From: Tannerellaceae bacterium
GTDB lineage: Bacteria > Bacteroidota > Bacteroidia > Bacteroidales > Tannerellaceae
Assembly (NCBI GenBank): GCA_021201865.1
Contig: JAJQEE010000184.1
Coordinates: 1-33,414, forward strand
DNA length: 33,414 nucleotides
Direction: 5' to 3'
Part shown: positions 7,492 through 16,370 of the stretch, in pieces
How positions within the stretch are numbered: the stretch's first letter is position 1
Layout: every line of letters starts with the position of its first letter
Made by a program: the position numbers and the translations under genes
Notes under the pieces: model-generated
What the model saw: the letters and a program-made list of their open reading frames with translations, nothing else
The model's database searches: none
Told to the model about the DNA's origin: nothing

Positions 7492-7926
7492 ATGTCGTTA
7501 TCAGTAATTACAGTAAAGAGAAAAGTCCTGGCCGGAGAAGAGGCCGGGCAGGAAAAGTGGTATGGTCAGGTTCGTGTAGGGACGTGCGTACCATTTGAGA
7601 AGGTATGTAAACAGGTCGCTCATCATTGTACCCTGACCCATGCGGATGTTGCCGGGGTACTAAAGGAGGTGCTGACCCGTGCGGTGGATACACTGGATGA
7701 TGGAAATGGAGTTCAATTGGGCCGTTTGGGAAATTTCCGCCTGACGGCCGGTAGTAAGGGAGTAGAGAATGAAGAGGACTTCACGCTCCGGGAGATGAAA
7801 GTTTCCCGGGTCCGCTTTTCCCCAGGTAAGATTCTCCGGGATATGATCCGGGATGTCCAGTTCCGGAAGGAGGAGGTGAAGGAGGTAATCAGGAAGGTTC
7901 CCTGTGATCTGCCTCATGCGATCTGA
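7492..7926 (+). CDS. HU-related DNA-binding protein, second copy
   Basis: 144 aa, paralogue of the preceding gene with the same architecture: an N-terminal VKRKVLAGEEAGQEKWYGQV nearly identical to its partner, helices with LTHADVAGVLKEVL, the GVQLGRLGNFRLTAG turn, and RVRFSPGKILRDMI. The N-terminus is conserved while the central helices and C-terminus have diverged, so the duplication is not very recent and the pair may have different partners or sites. The ATG at 7492 aligns with the partner's 7010 start. A terminator follows 16 nt after the stop. In many Bacteroidales this family sits with an amidase and a tiny 'smalltalk' protein; neither is visible here. Confidence 0.9.
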   Translation: MSLSVITVKRKVLAGEEAGQEKWYGQVRVGTCVPFEKVCKQVAHHCTLTHADVAGVLKEVLTRAVDTLDDGNGVQLGRLGNFRLTAGSKGVENEEDFTLREMKVSRVRFSPGKILRDMIRDVQFRKEEVKEVIRKVPCDLPHAI

Positions 7927-7942
7927 ATAGTGGAATAAGAAT

Positions 7943-7970
7943 AAAAGCAGACCTTCACAGGCCTGCTTTT
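7943..7970 (+). terminator. Rho-independent terminator after the HU-related pair
   Basis: AAAAGCAG (7943-7950) pairs perfectly with CTGCTTTT (7963-7970) around a 12-nt loop, ending in a T-run. Confidence 0.75.
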
Positions 7971-8196
7971 ACCATTAAATTTAATAATCTATTTTCTGTA
8001 AAAATGGGTTTTGGTCTGTTTCTTTCAGGGAGATTCCCGGCCTGTTCAGCATGTCTGTCTGTTTGCAGACCTTAACTAATTTAGCTTAATAGGATCACCT
8101 CTTTCTGGTCATTTATAGTGATTCAAAAATCACCGATTAATTCATTTTCTGTTTTTTTATTTTCATAATATGAGTAATATATATACTATGACTAAT

Positions 8197-8385
8197 AAAA
8201 AAGATCCTTTTAGATAGGCAAATATATTAACTTTTTTGACTTTCCCTATCATTTCTGCCTAAAAAACGAATACCGGAGTTTTCTATTTACCCTCAACCAA
8301 TTACCTCAACTTCCTCCAGATATTATAACAAATTTAATTAATGAAATCCCATCTGAATAAATGGCTAATTAAAAGGATCTTTTTT
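8197..8385. repeat. Separated 16-nt inverted repeat in a gene-free region
   Basis: 8197-8212 and 8370-8385 are perfect 16-nt inverted copies (AAAAAAGATCCTTTTA), 157 nt apart. The gene-free stretch 7971-8529 is AT-rich; apart from this pair I see no ORF, RNA or strong promoter. It could be a small MITE-like relic or two chance A-rich palindromes around GATC. Confidence 0.45.
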
Positions 8386-8529
8386 AATGGTCTTATAGTG
8401 TGTTTGTTAGCTGTCTTTGATGGCTGAAATGCCCGGACTCTCCCTCTGTAAATTCCCTATAAATAGGTATTGTGATCGTTGGCGGTAATCTTTTATTTTG
8501 TATCCGGAAACGGAAGGAACAAGAAACAT

Positions 8530-9147
8530 ATGCAAAAGCAGAAAGATACGGTAAAGCAGGATATTCTAACAGCAGCAGAAACTATATTTCTACGGAAAGG
8601 TTTTGCAGCTACTACGATGCGGGAGATCGCTAAGGAGGCACATGTCGGATTGAGTAATATTTATAATTACTTTCATAATAAAGATGAGATCTACTCTGAA
8701 TTGCTAAAGCCGTTGTTGAAGTGTTTGTATGCCAAGGTGTATGAGCATGATCCAACCTATACGACTTTGAGAAGTTTCACTGATCAGGAGTACCGCCGGA
8801 AAGAGGCACAGGACTATCTCACGATTGCCGCCCGGCACCGCCGGTTGTTGAAGCTGTTGTTGTTTCACTCTCAGGGCTCTTCTTTAGCGGACTTCCGTCA
8901 GGCTTATACGGATAAAATGACGGAGGTAGTAAGCGTATTTTTTAAGGGAATGAAGGAAAAATATCCGCAAATCAATATTGAGGTGTCCCGTTTCTTCCTT
9001 CACCTGAACACCTCCTGGCTGCTGACGCTGATGGAAGAGTTGATCACTCACCGGATCGGCGAAGAGGAAATGGAGCAGTTCGTGACGGAATATGTCCGCT
9101 TTGAAATGGCCGGCTGGCGGGAGTTGCTGGAGATAGAAAGAATGTAA
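8530..9147 (+). CDS. TetR/AcrR family transcriptional regulator
   Basis: 205 aa. The N-terminal helix-turn-helix is clear: ILTAAETIFLRKGFAATTMR, then EIAKEAHVGLSNIYNYFHNK, the recognition-helix region typical of TetR proteins. The C-terminal ligand domain (about 60-205) is helical with no named effector signature. An upstream in-frame TTG (8479) exists, but the ATG at 8530 places the HTH at the normal distance from the N-terminus. A near-consensus -7 box (TTATTTTG) lies about 30 nt upstream. It precedes two ABC exporter-fold genes on the same strand, so it probably represses them, although a terminator at 9320-9354 separates the transcripts. Confidence 0.88.
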   Translation: MQKQKDTVKQDILTAAETIFLRKGFAATTMREIAKEAHVGLSNIYNYFHNKDEIYSELLKPLLKCLYAKVYEHDPTYTTLRSFTDQEYRRKEAQDYLTIAARHRRLLKLLLFHSQGSSLADFRQAYTDKMTEVVSVFFKGMKEKYPQINIEVSRFFLHLNTSWLLTLMEELITHRIGEEEMEQFVTEYVRFEMAGWRELLEIERM

Positions 9148-9319
9148 TTCCCTTTTCAGGCAGAGGGAAAATACCTATATATGGGGATTGTGGAATGGGG
9201 AAATTTGGTTTTTCTTTGTTCTGTCCAATGAAAGGATCAGAATGGAATGAATATACATAGGAAAAGTAAATGGCCGGAGAGGGCTAAAAAGAGATATATT
9301 CCTCAGGGAATGAATACAA

Positions 9320-9354
9320 AAGGGCTTGTGCATGACGCACAGGCCCTTTTTTTG
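9320..9354 (+). terminator. Terminator between the TetR and ABC genes
   Basis: AGGGCTTGTGC and GCACAGGCCCT pair with one G-U around a 4-nt loop, followed by T7. The rest of the 291-nt gap holds no gene; a 61-codon ORF across it only reads through this stem. Confidence 0.8.
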
Positions 9355-9438
9355 ACGCTTTTGGTATTTTGTTCGTTTTTGCTTTTCGGGGTTACCTTCC
9401 TGTTAGAAATAATTGATTTATACTTAATATAACACTTT

Positions 9439-11246
9439 ATGAATATGGAAAAAGAGAAAAAGAAAACGGGAGTCTCACGGCTTTTTGAGATTGCCGGACA
9501 AAAGAAGGGATTACTTGTTTTGTCGGGCGTTTTGTCGGCGGCCAGTGCCTGTTGTATGTTGATCCCCTTTCTGTCGGTTTATCAGATCCTGAAGGAGTTG
9601 CTGGAGCATGCCGGGGATTTGCAGTTGGTGGATCGTGCGTGGATGATCCGGTGGGGATGGATCGCATTGGCCGGGGTAGGGTTCGGATTGGTACTTTTGT
9701 ATGCTTCACTCATGTCATCCCATGTGGCAGCTTTTCGTATTTTGTATGGTTTGCGTATCCGGTTGGCCGGGCATATCGGGAAATTGCCGCTGGGGTATTT
9801 GAATAACACCTCTACCGGGGCGATCAAAAAGACGATGGAGGAGAATATTGAGAAAATTGAAACTTTTATTGCCCATACGATCCCGGACCTGGTGAATGTG
9901 GGGACTACGGTGGTGGTGATGTTTGTCCTGTTTTTCAGTCTGAATGGTTGGATGGCTGCGGCTTGCCTGTTGGCAATTCTGATAGGGATGGGTAGTCAGG
10001 TTACGATGATGATGGGTTCTGTGAGAAATGATCTTCTGCGTCAATATTTTGATATTCAGGAACAGTTGAGTGCTTCTGCGGTTCAGTATGTCCGGGGGAT
10101 GCCTGTGATCAAGATCTTTGGGCAGAGTGTACATTCTTTCCGTCAGTTTTATAAGGAGATTGAGGGTTATAAGGACTGTGCATTGAAGATGTGTGATTTA
10201 TATAGTCCCGGCATGATTGCTTTTACTGTGTTGTTGAATTTGGTGGTTACTTTCATTCTTCCGGTTGGACTGTTGATCCTGAGTGGTGATCCGGCGAATC
10301 TTGCTTTTGCGGTGGTCTATCTGTTTTTTATTATTCTGGGTCCCGGGGTGACTTCTCCGGTATATAAACTTACTTTCATGGCGCAGAATCTTCAGACTAT
10401 TGATGAGGGGGTGAACCGCATTGACCGGATCTTTTCGGAGGATCCTGTTCCGGCTCCGGTGATTCCCTGTCTGCCGGATGGCTATGACATTACGTTTGAG
10501 GGAGTCAGCTTTGCCTATGAGAATCGTCAGCAGGCTACCCGCACGCAGGCATTGACGGATATTAGTTTCACAGCGAAGGCCGGAGAGATCACTGCGCTGG
10601 TGGGTCCTTCCGGAAGTGGTAAGTCTACGGTCGCAAACCTGATTCCCCGTTTCTGGGATATCAGTGAGGGAACAATCCGTATCGGTGGTGTAGATGTGAA
10701 GAGTATCGAGGAAAAGCGGCTGATGGAGATGGTGTCGTTTGTCTTTCAGCAGTCCTTTCTCTTTTTTTTGATACCCTCTATGAGAATATCCGGGTGGGCC
10801 GTCCGGAGGCTACCCGTGAGGAGGTTATTGCGGCCGCCCGTGCAGCTCAGTGTGATGATTTTATCGGTCGTTTGCCGGATGGGTATAATACGCTGATCGG
10901 TGAAGGAGGGGTGTATTTGTCGGGAGGTGAGGAACAGCGGGTTTCTGTGGCCCGGGCTATCCTGAAGAATGCTCCGGTTCTGGTGCTGGATGAGGCTACT
11001 GCGTTTGCTGATCCGGAGAATGAATATAAGATGCAGCAGGCTATCCGGGAATTGATTAAGGGTAAAACGGTGATCATCATCGCCCATCGTCTTTCTTCGA
11101 TTGCTTCTGCGGATAAAATCATTGTCCTGAAAGAGGGGCAGGTCGCTCAGGAAGGGACGCATGCAGTACTGAGCCGGACAGAGGGAGTTTATAAGAATAT
11201 GTGGGATGCTTATACGGATGCATTTCAGTGGACATTAACAAGATAA
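9439..11246 (+). pseudogene. ABC transporter, fused membrane and ATPase domains (IrtB/YbtQ-like), frameshifted
   Basis: Six-helix exporter fold at about residues 20-330, ATPase domain from about 350. Walker A is GPSGSGKST at 389-397 and the Q-loop FQQSFLFF follows. The frame then breaks in a T8 run at 10762-10769 and the first frame ends at 10896. The correct frame resumes with DTLYENIRVG, LSGGEEQRVSVARA, Walker B LVLDEATAFADPENE, and the H-loop IIIAHR, ending at 11246. Six or nine T's would restore a protein of about 601-602 aa. The AFADPENE segment is characteristic of the IrtAB/YbtPQ group of exporter-fold ABC proteins linked to siderophore handling; the substrate here is inference. Paired with the intact 11259-12989 gene, with which it should form a heterodimer. 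Confidence 0.88.
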
Positions 11247-11258
11247 GACAGATTTAAG

Positions 11259-12989
11259 ATGAAAGAAATAAGAAATATTACGACCGGACAGACTCACCGT
11301 TTATATAAGCCGGTGGGCTTTACGATGTTGGCTAACCTGATCAATATCGTCCCGTTTATGTTGTCAATTGAGGCTGTGCAGGTGATTTTCCGGGCTTTTG
11401 ACGGGAGTGGTGCGGGGTTGGATACACAGCGGCTTTGGATTCTGGTGGGTATTCTGGTGGCTTATATAGTGGTGATGGTACTGGGTGAACGGATGGCCTA
11501 CCGCCACAATTTCCGGGGAGCGTATGAACTGAGTGCGGATGGCCGGGTGAGTCTGGCGGAACATCTTCGCAAATTATCTTTAGGTTATCTTTCGAGACGG
11601 GACCCGGGGGATATCTCTTCGATGCTGATCACTGATTTTGCGATGACCGAGACGGGGATATCCCATCATTTGCCTCAGTTGATGGGGGCGTTGGTCATGC
11701 CGTTCCTTGCTTTTTTAGGGTTGCTGTGGATTGATTGGCGGATGGCCCTGGCGATGTTTATTGCTTTGCCTTTTGCTTTGTTGGTGTTGGTGGTGAGTAA
11801 TAGGGTGCAGGATACCCTGAGCGAGCGGCAGATCATGGCTAAGATCCATGCGGGTAGCCGTATGGAGGAGTATTTGCAGGGCATTCGGGAGATGAAGGCT
11901 TATAATCTGGTGGGGGAGCGGTTTGACCGTCTCCGGAATGCTTTTGATGAGTTGAGGAAGGCGAGTATCCGGCAGGAGGCGTTGATGGGACCGTTTATTT
12001 TATTTTCTATTACCCTGATCCGGTTGGGATTGACTTTAATGATCCTGACAGGTATCTATTTATTGTTGGGGGGACAACTTTCCCTGATGGTTTTTGTCAT
12101 GTTCCTGATCATCGGTTCGCGTATTTTTGATCCTCTGACCAGTGCGCTGACTAATTTTGCGGAGTTCCGTTATTTTTCGATTGCGGGGGGACGTATTCTG
12201 AGCCTCCTGAAAGAGCCGGAAATGACCGGAAACCGGGAAGCTCCGGAATCAGGGGATATTGTACTGGAACATGTTTCGTTTGGGTACCAGGATAAAACGA
12301 TCCTGAAAGATTTGTCGGTGACCTTACGGAAAGGTTCCCTGACTGCTTTGGTGGGACCTTCAGGTAGTGGTAAGAGTACGTTGATGAAGTTGTGTGCCCG
12401 TTTCCATGATCCGCAGCAGGGGCGTTTGTTATTTGGCGGTGCGGATATGAAAGAGATCGATCCGGAGAGTCTGATGCGGCGGGTGTCTATGGTGTTCCAG
12501 CAGGTGTATTTGTTTCAGGATACGATCCGTAATAATATCCGTCTGGGAAATCCGGATGCAACAGAGGAGCAGATTATGGAGGCTGCCCGGCAGGCTTGTT
12601 GCCATGATTTTATTATGCGTTTGCCGAAGGGGTATGATACGATGGTCGGGGAGGGTGGCTGTACGCTGTCCGGTGGAGAGAAACAACGAATCTCTATTGC
12701 CCGTGCAGTTTTGAAGGATGCGCCTATCGTGTTGTTAGATGAAGCAACGGCTTCTCTGGATCCGGAAAATGAGGTGGAGATCCAGCAGGCGATTAACCGG
12801 CTGATTGCCGGACGTACGGTGATCGTGATCGCTCATCGCCTGAAAACGGTTAAAAATGCGGATATGATCCTGGTGATGGATGATGGCCGTCTGGTGGAAC
12901 AGGGGAAACATGATGAACTGCTGGCTCAGGAAGGATTGTATCATCGTTTGTGGACGATCCAGCAGGAGACGATGGGTTGGCAGGTGTGA
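11259..12989 (+). CDS. ABC transporter, fused membrane and ATPase domains (IrtA/YbtP-like partner)
   Basis: 576 aa. Transmembrane domain at about residues 15-310, ATPase domain from about 330. Motifs: Walker A GPSGSGKST, Q-loop FQQVYLFQDT, signature LSGGEKQRISIARA, Walker B IVLLDEATASLDPENE, and the switch histidine in VIVIAHR. All catalytic residues are present. It starts 12 nt after the preceding ABC gene, so the two are co-transcribed and probably encode a heterodimer. Exporter-fold pairs controlled by a TetR regulator commonly move hydrophobic compounds or, in the IrtAB/YbtPQ group, take up siderophores. No ligand gene is adjacent, so I do not assign a substrate. If its partner is truly broken, this subunit may lack function or homodimerise. 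Confidence 0.92.
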   Translation: MKEIRNITTGQTHRLYKPVGFTMLANLINIVPFMLSIEAVQVIFRAFDGSGAGLDTQRLWILVGILVAYIVVMVLGERMAYRHNFRGAYELSADGRVSLAEHLRKLSLGYLSRRDPGDISSMLITDFAMTETGISHHLPQLMGALVMPFLAFLGLLWIDWRMALAMFIALPFALLVLVVSNRVQDTLSERQIMAKIHAGSRMEEYLQGIREMKAYNLVGERFDRLRNAFDELRKASIRQEALMGPFILFSITLIRLGLTLMILTGIYLLLGGQLSLMVFVMFLIIGSRIFDPLTSALTNFAEFRYFSIAGGRILSLLKEPEMTGNREAPESGDIVLEHVSFGYQDKTILKDLSVTLRKGSLTALVGPSGSGKSTLMKLCARFHDPQQGRLLFGGADMKEIDPESLMRRVSMVFQQVYLFQDTIRNNIRLGNPDATEEQIMEAARQACCHDFIMRLPKGYDTMVGEGGCTLSGGEKQRISIARAVLKDAPIVLLDEATASLDPENEVEIQQAINRLIAGRTVIVIAHRLKTVKNADMILVMDDGRLVEQGKHDELLAQEGLYHRLWTIQQETMGWQV

Positions 12990-13028
12990 CTGATCGTTTT
13001 TATATGCTTTCTTATTCGTTTATTAGTT

Positions 13029-13056
13029 AGGCCCGGATTTTGATCCCGGCCTTTTT
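13029..13056 (+). terminator. Terminator after the ABC pair
   Basis: AGGCCCGGA and TCCCGGCCT form a stem with one mismatch around a short loop, followed by T5. The remaining 13057-13230 is AT-rich and holds no gene. Confidence 0.6.
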
Positions 13057-13230
13057 GTTAGAGAAAATTGTTATGCTGGATTTTGAATGATGTAATGGTA
13101 GAGCAATCAAAAATTAAAAAAACTCATCTTTAGTTCCGTTTTTTGTTAAAAGCCTGGAGGGAGGTAATAATACTTTTCTTAAAGTTAGACAGATATAAAG
13201 AAACAATCTTTTTAAGAGATTTTATTATTG

Positions 13231-13261
13231 TTGTCGTATTAAAAATAATCGCATATCTTTG
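13231..13261 (+). promoter_or_regulatory. Bacteroidetes promoter for the secreted-protein pair
   Basis: TTG (13231-13233), 20-nt spacer, then TATCTTTG (13254-13261). Both elements and the spacing fit the Bacteroidetes -33/-7 consensus. The leader to the ATG at 13313 is about 45 nt. Confidence 0.75.
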
Positions 13262-13312
13262 CTCCTCATTTTATTCTTATATTTATAGTTTTTAATTTAA
13301 TTTTTTTAATCA

Positions 13313-13978
13313 ATGAAAATCAAAAGTTTATTTTTGTGTTGTTTCTTTTTTATTTGTTTGGGAGTAAATGCTCAGGAATTGATCGATAAAGATCTGTATT
13401 TAGGGGATTATACCAATACCACCGGATGGGGTAAAAAATTAGTATTCAGAGGAAATGCTTTTAATGATGCTACTATCTATATGGGTAGATATGTAGATAA
13501 TACTAGTAGTAAGGCTGATCTTCGGCTTAATTTAGGTGCTAATTTTGCAGGACAAGACCGTTTCATAATTGGTAATTTTCCTTATGACAGACCTACGGTT
13601 TGGAGAGACCTGTTTGTAGTGACTAATCAGGGGAAAGTAGGTATTGCCGGTGTTTCCAATCCACAATATCAATTAGAGGTAAACGGAACTATTCGTGCTA
13701 AAGAAATTCTTGTAGAAAGCGGATGGGCTGATTTTGTCTTTGCTCCGGGGTATGAATTACCCTCCTTGTATGAAGTTGAAGCTCACATTAACGAATATAG
13801 ACATTTGCCAGAAATTCCATCGGAGGCTGAAGTGTTGGAAAATGGAGTAAACCTGGGTGATATAAATGTAAAATTGCTTCAGAAAATTGAAGAACTTACT
13901 TTGTATACTATCCAGCAGCAGAAGTTAATTGATGAGCTGTCTAATAAAGTAAATAATCTGGAAAATCTTCAAAAGTAA
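13313..13978 (+). CDS. Secreted tail-fibre-like protein
   Basis: 221 aa. Signal peptide MKIKSLFLCCFFFICLGVNA, with cleavage likely before QELID. The middle is beta-rich (FRGNAFNDATIYMG, NFAGQDRFIIGNF, QGKVGIAG, YQLEVNGTIRA). The C-terminus has the motif seen in many Bacteroidetes 'tail fibre' proteins: EVEAHINEYRHLPEIPSEAE, then NGVNLGDINVKLLQKIEEL, ending in a coiled coil (about 190-221) likely to trimerise. Such proteins resemble phage fibre tips but occur as chromosomal secreted proteins; the role is unknown, possibly adhesion. It lies 4 nt upstream of a T9SS-sorted protein and shares its strong promoter. Base composition is clearly more AT-rich than the flanking ABC and SDR genes. Confidence 0.8.
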   Translation: MKIKSLFLCCFFFICLGVNAQELIDKDLYLGDYTNTTGWGKKLVFRGNAFNDATIYMGRYVDNTSSKADLRLNLGANFAGQDRFIIGNFPYDRPTVWRDLFVVTNQGKVGIAGVSNPQYQLEVNGTIRAKEILVESGWADFVFAPGYELPSLYEVEAHINEYRHLPEIPSEAEVLENGVNLGDINVKLLQKIEELTLYTIQQQKLIDELSNKVNNLENLQK

Positions 13979-13982
13979 GAAT

Positions 13983-15343
13983 ATGAGGAGGAGCTTATTT
14001 TTAATAATTACGGCCATTCTCTTTTTTTACCCATTCTTATATGCTCAGAATTCAGAGGTTAAACGAATAGAACCAGACTTGTCAAAAGTCGGGATGGTGA
14101 AGAAGATGAATAATGGAAAAGAGTCCTATGAATTCCAGAATGCCACTACAGGAAATCAAGAGTTTTTATTGGATATAAAAAAAGTGATAAATCTGCTGGA
14201 CGTGCACAATTAGTCTTTGATTTAGGGGAAATACCAGTAGGAGCAAATATTACAAATGTAGCATTAGGCTTAGCCTGTAAAGGTTCTATTGACGTGACTT
14301 TTTCAGGAAAAGGTTCTTTTTATCCTTCAGAAGTGAATTTGAATATGGCAAATGCGGATTTATGGAAAGTATTGGCTGCGACACCAAGTGGTAAGATTAT
14401 GGATTTTGATATGACTGCTGAAGGTTACGGAAAAGATTTTATAAGTTCTAATCTGACAACTATCGTTAAAAATGCACATAAGTCCGGAATTTTATTGCGA
14501 ATTAACATGGTTAGTAACAATGAGTCTTCTACGGGCACTGTATTTGATGCTAAAAATTCGAATATTGTCTTAGCGATTGCTTATACAATAGCTACTCCTT
14601 CTGCCAGTGTTTCAATTGCTGGGGATGCAAGTATTAAGCAAGGAAGTACAGCTACTTATACGGCTACTTATACTGGTTCCGGAACTCCAACTTACTCTTG
14701 GAATGTTTCTTCCGGTTTGAGTATTGTATCCGGGCAGGGAACAAAGACAGTTGTGATTAAAGCGAATGCAGCTGGTAACCAAAGTGTAAAAGTTACAGCA
14801 GGAACAGCATCAGACACTAAAAATGTGACGGTAACCTCTGATGTAACTGCTATTACAAATCAAATTATTTCTTCAAATATTAATTATTCGAACCGGGTGA
14901 TCAATATCACTAACTCAAGTGTCACTAATAAGGCAACTGTTAACTTTACAGCAAATCAATTAATTACGATTACACCTAATAGTCGGTTTCTTGCTGGTAC
15001 TAAAGTGAAGTTTAAAGCGACAGGAACGACTTTACGAAGTGAAGATCTGTTTGGTTTACCTGAAGTTTTGGCAACTGACCTGACTTCAGAAATATTTAAA
15101 GATCAGATTTCTATCTATCCTGTACCTGTAAAAAATGAATTAAATATAAATCTGGGTAGTTCTTTAGATTTGGTGAAAGAGTTACACTTATATAATTCTG
15201 TAGGTGCATTAATAGAGAGGAGAACGCCTTTTAGCAATTTAGAGCAAATAGATATGCAGAGGTATTCTAATGGATTTTATATTCTTCGGATTGTTTACAA
15301 AGATGGGACTGTGGAATCACAGAAACTTATTCTTGCTAAATAA
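13983..15343 (+). pseudogene. T9SS-sorted secreted protein with DNRLRE-like and PKD-like domains, frameshifted
   Basis: One gene in two frames. The first frame has a signal peptide (MRRSLFLIITAILFFYPFLY, then AQ) and stops at 14213. The second encodes the rest. They join in an A7 run (14177-14183): one added A, or a -1 slip on A_AAA_AAA, yields EFLLDIKKSDKSAGRAQLVF and DLGEIPVGANITNVALGLAC, which reads as a DNRLRE-like beta domain. A PKD/Ig-like segment follows (GDASIKQGSTATYTATYTG, PTYSWNVSSG). The last ~75 residues are a type IX secretion C-terminal sorting domain (ISIYPVPVKNELNINLG to GFYILRIVYKDG and QKLILAK). Expected fate: export by Sec, then surface attachment or release by T9SS. Whether the shift is a mutation, programmed or a sequencing error is undecided. 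Confidence 0.8.
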
Positions 15344-15366
15344 AACAGATATAAATCTTTGTACTA

Positions 15367-15406
15367 AAACTGCTGCTATTAATCAATAATAGCAGCAGTT
15401 TTTTTA
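15367..15406 (+). terminator. Strong terminator after the T9SS gene
   Basis: AAACTGCTGCTATT (15367-15380) pairs perfectly with AATAGCAGCAGTTT (15388-15401), 14 bp, followed by T's. Confidence 0.92.
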
Positions 15407-15584
15407 TGTGTTTTAGCTGTTTACAAGCTCCTTTATAGATATTCAAGGGTTATAATTGTATCCATATCTTTTGATCATATCTTCAGATAAATTATCTAAA
15501 CAAATCTTTTTTCTGTTTGTTCATTTATTAATTAGAAACAGTGATACAGATGTTTTTCATCTATATTTAAAAAAGAATTGTGTT

Positions 15585-16364
15585 ATGGATACTTTGAAAG
15601 GAAAGACGGCGGTGGTAACGGGTGCCAGTTCCGGCATCGGGGAAGCGATCGCTATTTTGTTTGGGAAAGAGGGTGCGAATGTGGTAGTGACCTATCATTT
15701 CGGTAAAGAGCGGGGTGAGGCTGTTGCGGAAGAGATCCGGCAGATGGGGGTGAAGTCGAAGGCTTACCAGTTGAATGTCGCGGATGAAGCGGAAGTGAAG
15801 CAGTTCTTTGCTGAGGTGGATGCTGAATTCGGGGATTTTCAGATCTTAGTGAATGATGCGGGGATTAATGGTAGTAATATTCCGGTGGAGGATATGAGTA
15901 CGGAGATCTGGGATAGTGTCATGAAGACTAATTTGTATGGGCCGTTCTTTTGTAGCCGGGAATATTTGCAGTTGAAGAAAAAATATAAGACGTATAAAGG
16001 GAGCCGTATTATTAATGTGACCTCTATTCATGAGTATGTGAATGTGCCGGGGAATGCGAATTATAATGCTTCCAAATCGGGTATGCGTAATTTTGCTTAT
16101 ACGCTGGCGCTGGAGCTTGCTTCGCGGGAGATGACAGTGAATAATATTGCTCCGGGGATGATCCTGACCCCTATTAATGAGAAGGTGATTGACGATCCTA
16201 AGAAGTTAGCGGCAGCAGAAGCGATTATACCTTTCCACCGGGGTGGAAAACCGGAAGAGGTTGCGAATGTGGCTTTGTTCCTTGCCTCGGATGCCAGTTC
16301 ATATGTGACGGGTAGTACGTATGTGGTGGATGGTGCTTTGTCGATTTTAGGACCTAATGCGTAA
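15585..16364 (+). CDS. SDR family oxidoreductase, glucose 1-dehydrogenase-like
   Basis: 259 aa, classical short-chain dehydrogenase. The cofactor motif TGASSGIG is at residues 12-19, and NDAGING replaces the usual NNAG. The catalytic Ser is in VTSIHEY and the YxxxK in YNASKSG. The C-terminus ends SSYVTGSTYVVDGALSILGP, typical of glucose 1-dehydrogenase-like SDRs. I chose the ATG at 15585 because an in-frame start 43 codons earlier adds a hydrophobic leader unlike this soluble family. It lies 6 nt upstream of a GRP sugar transporter. The analogous Bacillus pairing of a glucose transporter with glucose dehydrogenase suggests oxidation of glucose or a similar sugar to an aldonolactone. Substrate is inferred from context only. 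Confidence 0.85.
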   Translation: MDTLKGKTAVVTGASSGIGEAIAILFGKEGANVVVTYHFGKERGEAVAEEIRQMGVKSKAYQLNVADEAEVKQFFAEVDAEFGDFQILVNDAGINGSNIPVEDMSTEIWDSVMKTNLYGPFFCSREYLQLKKKYKTYKGSRIINVTSIHEYVNVPGNANYNASKSGMRNFAYTLALELASREMTVNNIAPGMILTPINEKVIDDPKKLAAAEAIIPFHRGGKPEEVANVALFLASDASSYVTGSTYVVDGALSILGPNA

Positions 16365-16370
16365 ACAGGG

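Noticed and set aside
9247-9432. 61-aa ORF between the TetR and ABC genes
   Set aside because: It reads through a rho-independent terminator and has no family pattern or promoter.
10762-10769. Programmed frameshift in the ABC gene
   Set aside because: Joining needs a +1 insertion or a two-base loss, and there is no conserved stimulatory signal I can see. ABC exporters are not known to need one, so mutation or error is more likely.
10746-11162. Minus-strand ORFs antisense to the ABC genes
   Set aside because: They are frame shadows of highly coding sequence; the plus strand carries all conserved ABC motifs.
13313-13978. Prophage fragment
   Set aside because: The tail-fibre-like protein has a signal peptide and no other phage genes are adjacent, so it is better read as a secreted chromosomal protein.
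15456-15584. Longer N-terminus for the SDR
   Set aside because: It adds a hydrophobic leader absent from soluble SDRs; the ATG at 15585 places TGASSGIG at the normal distance.
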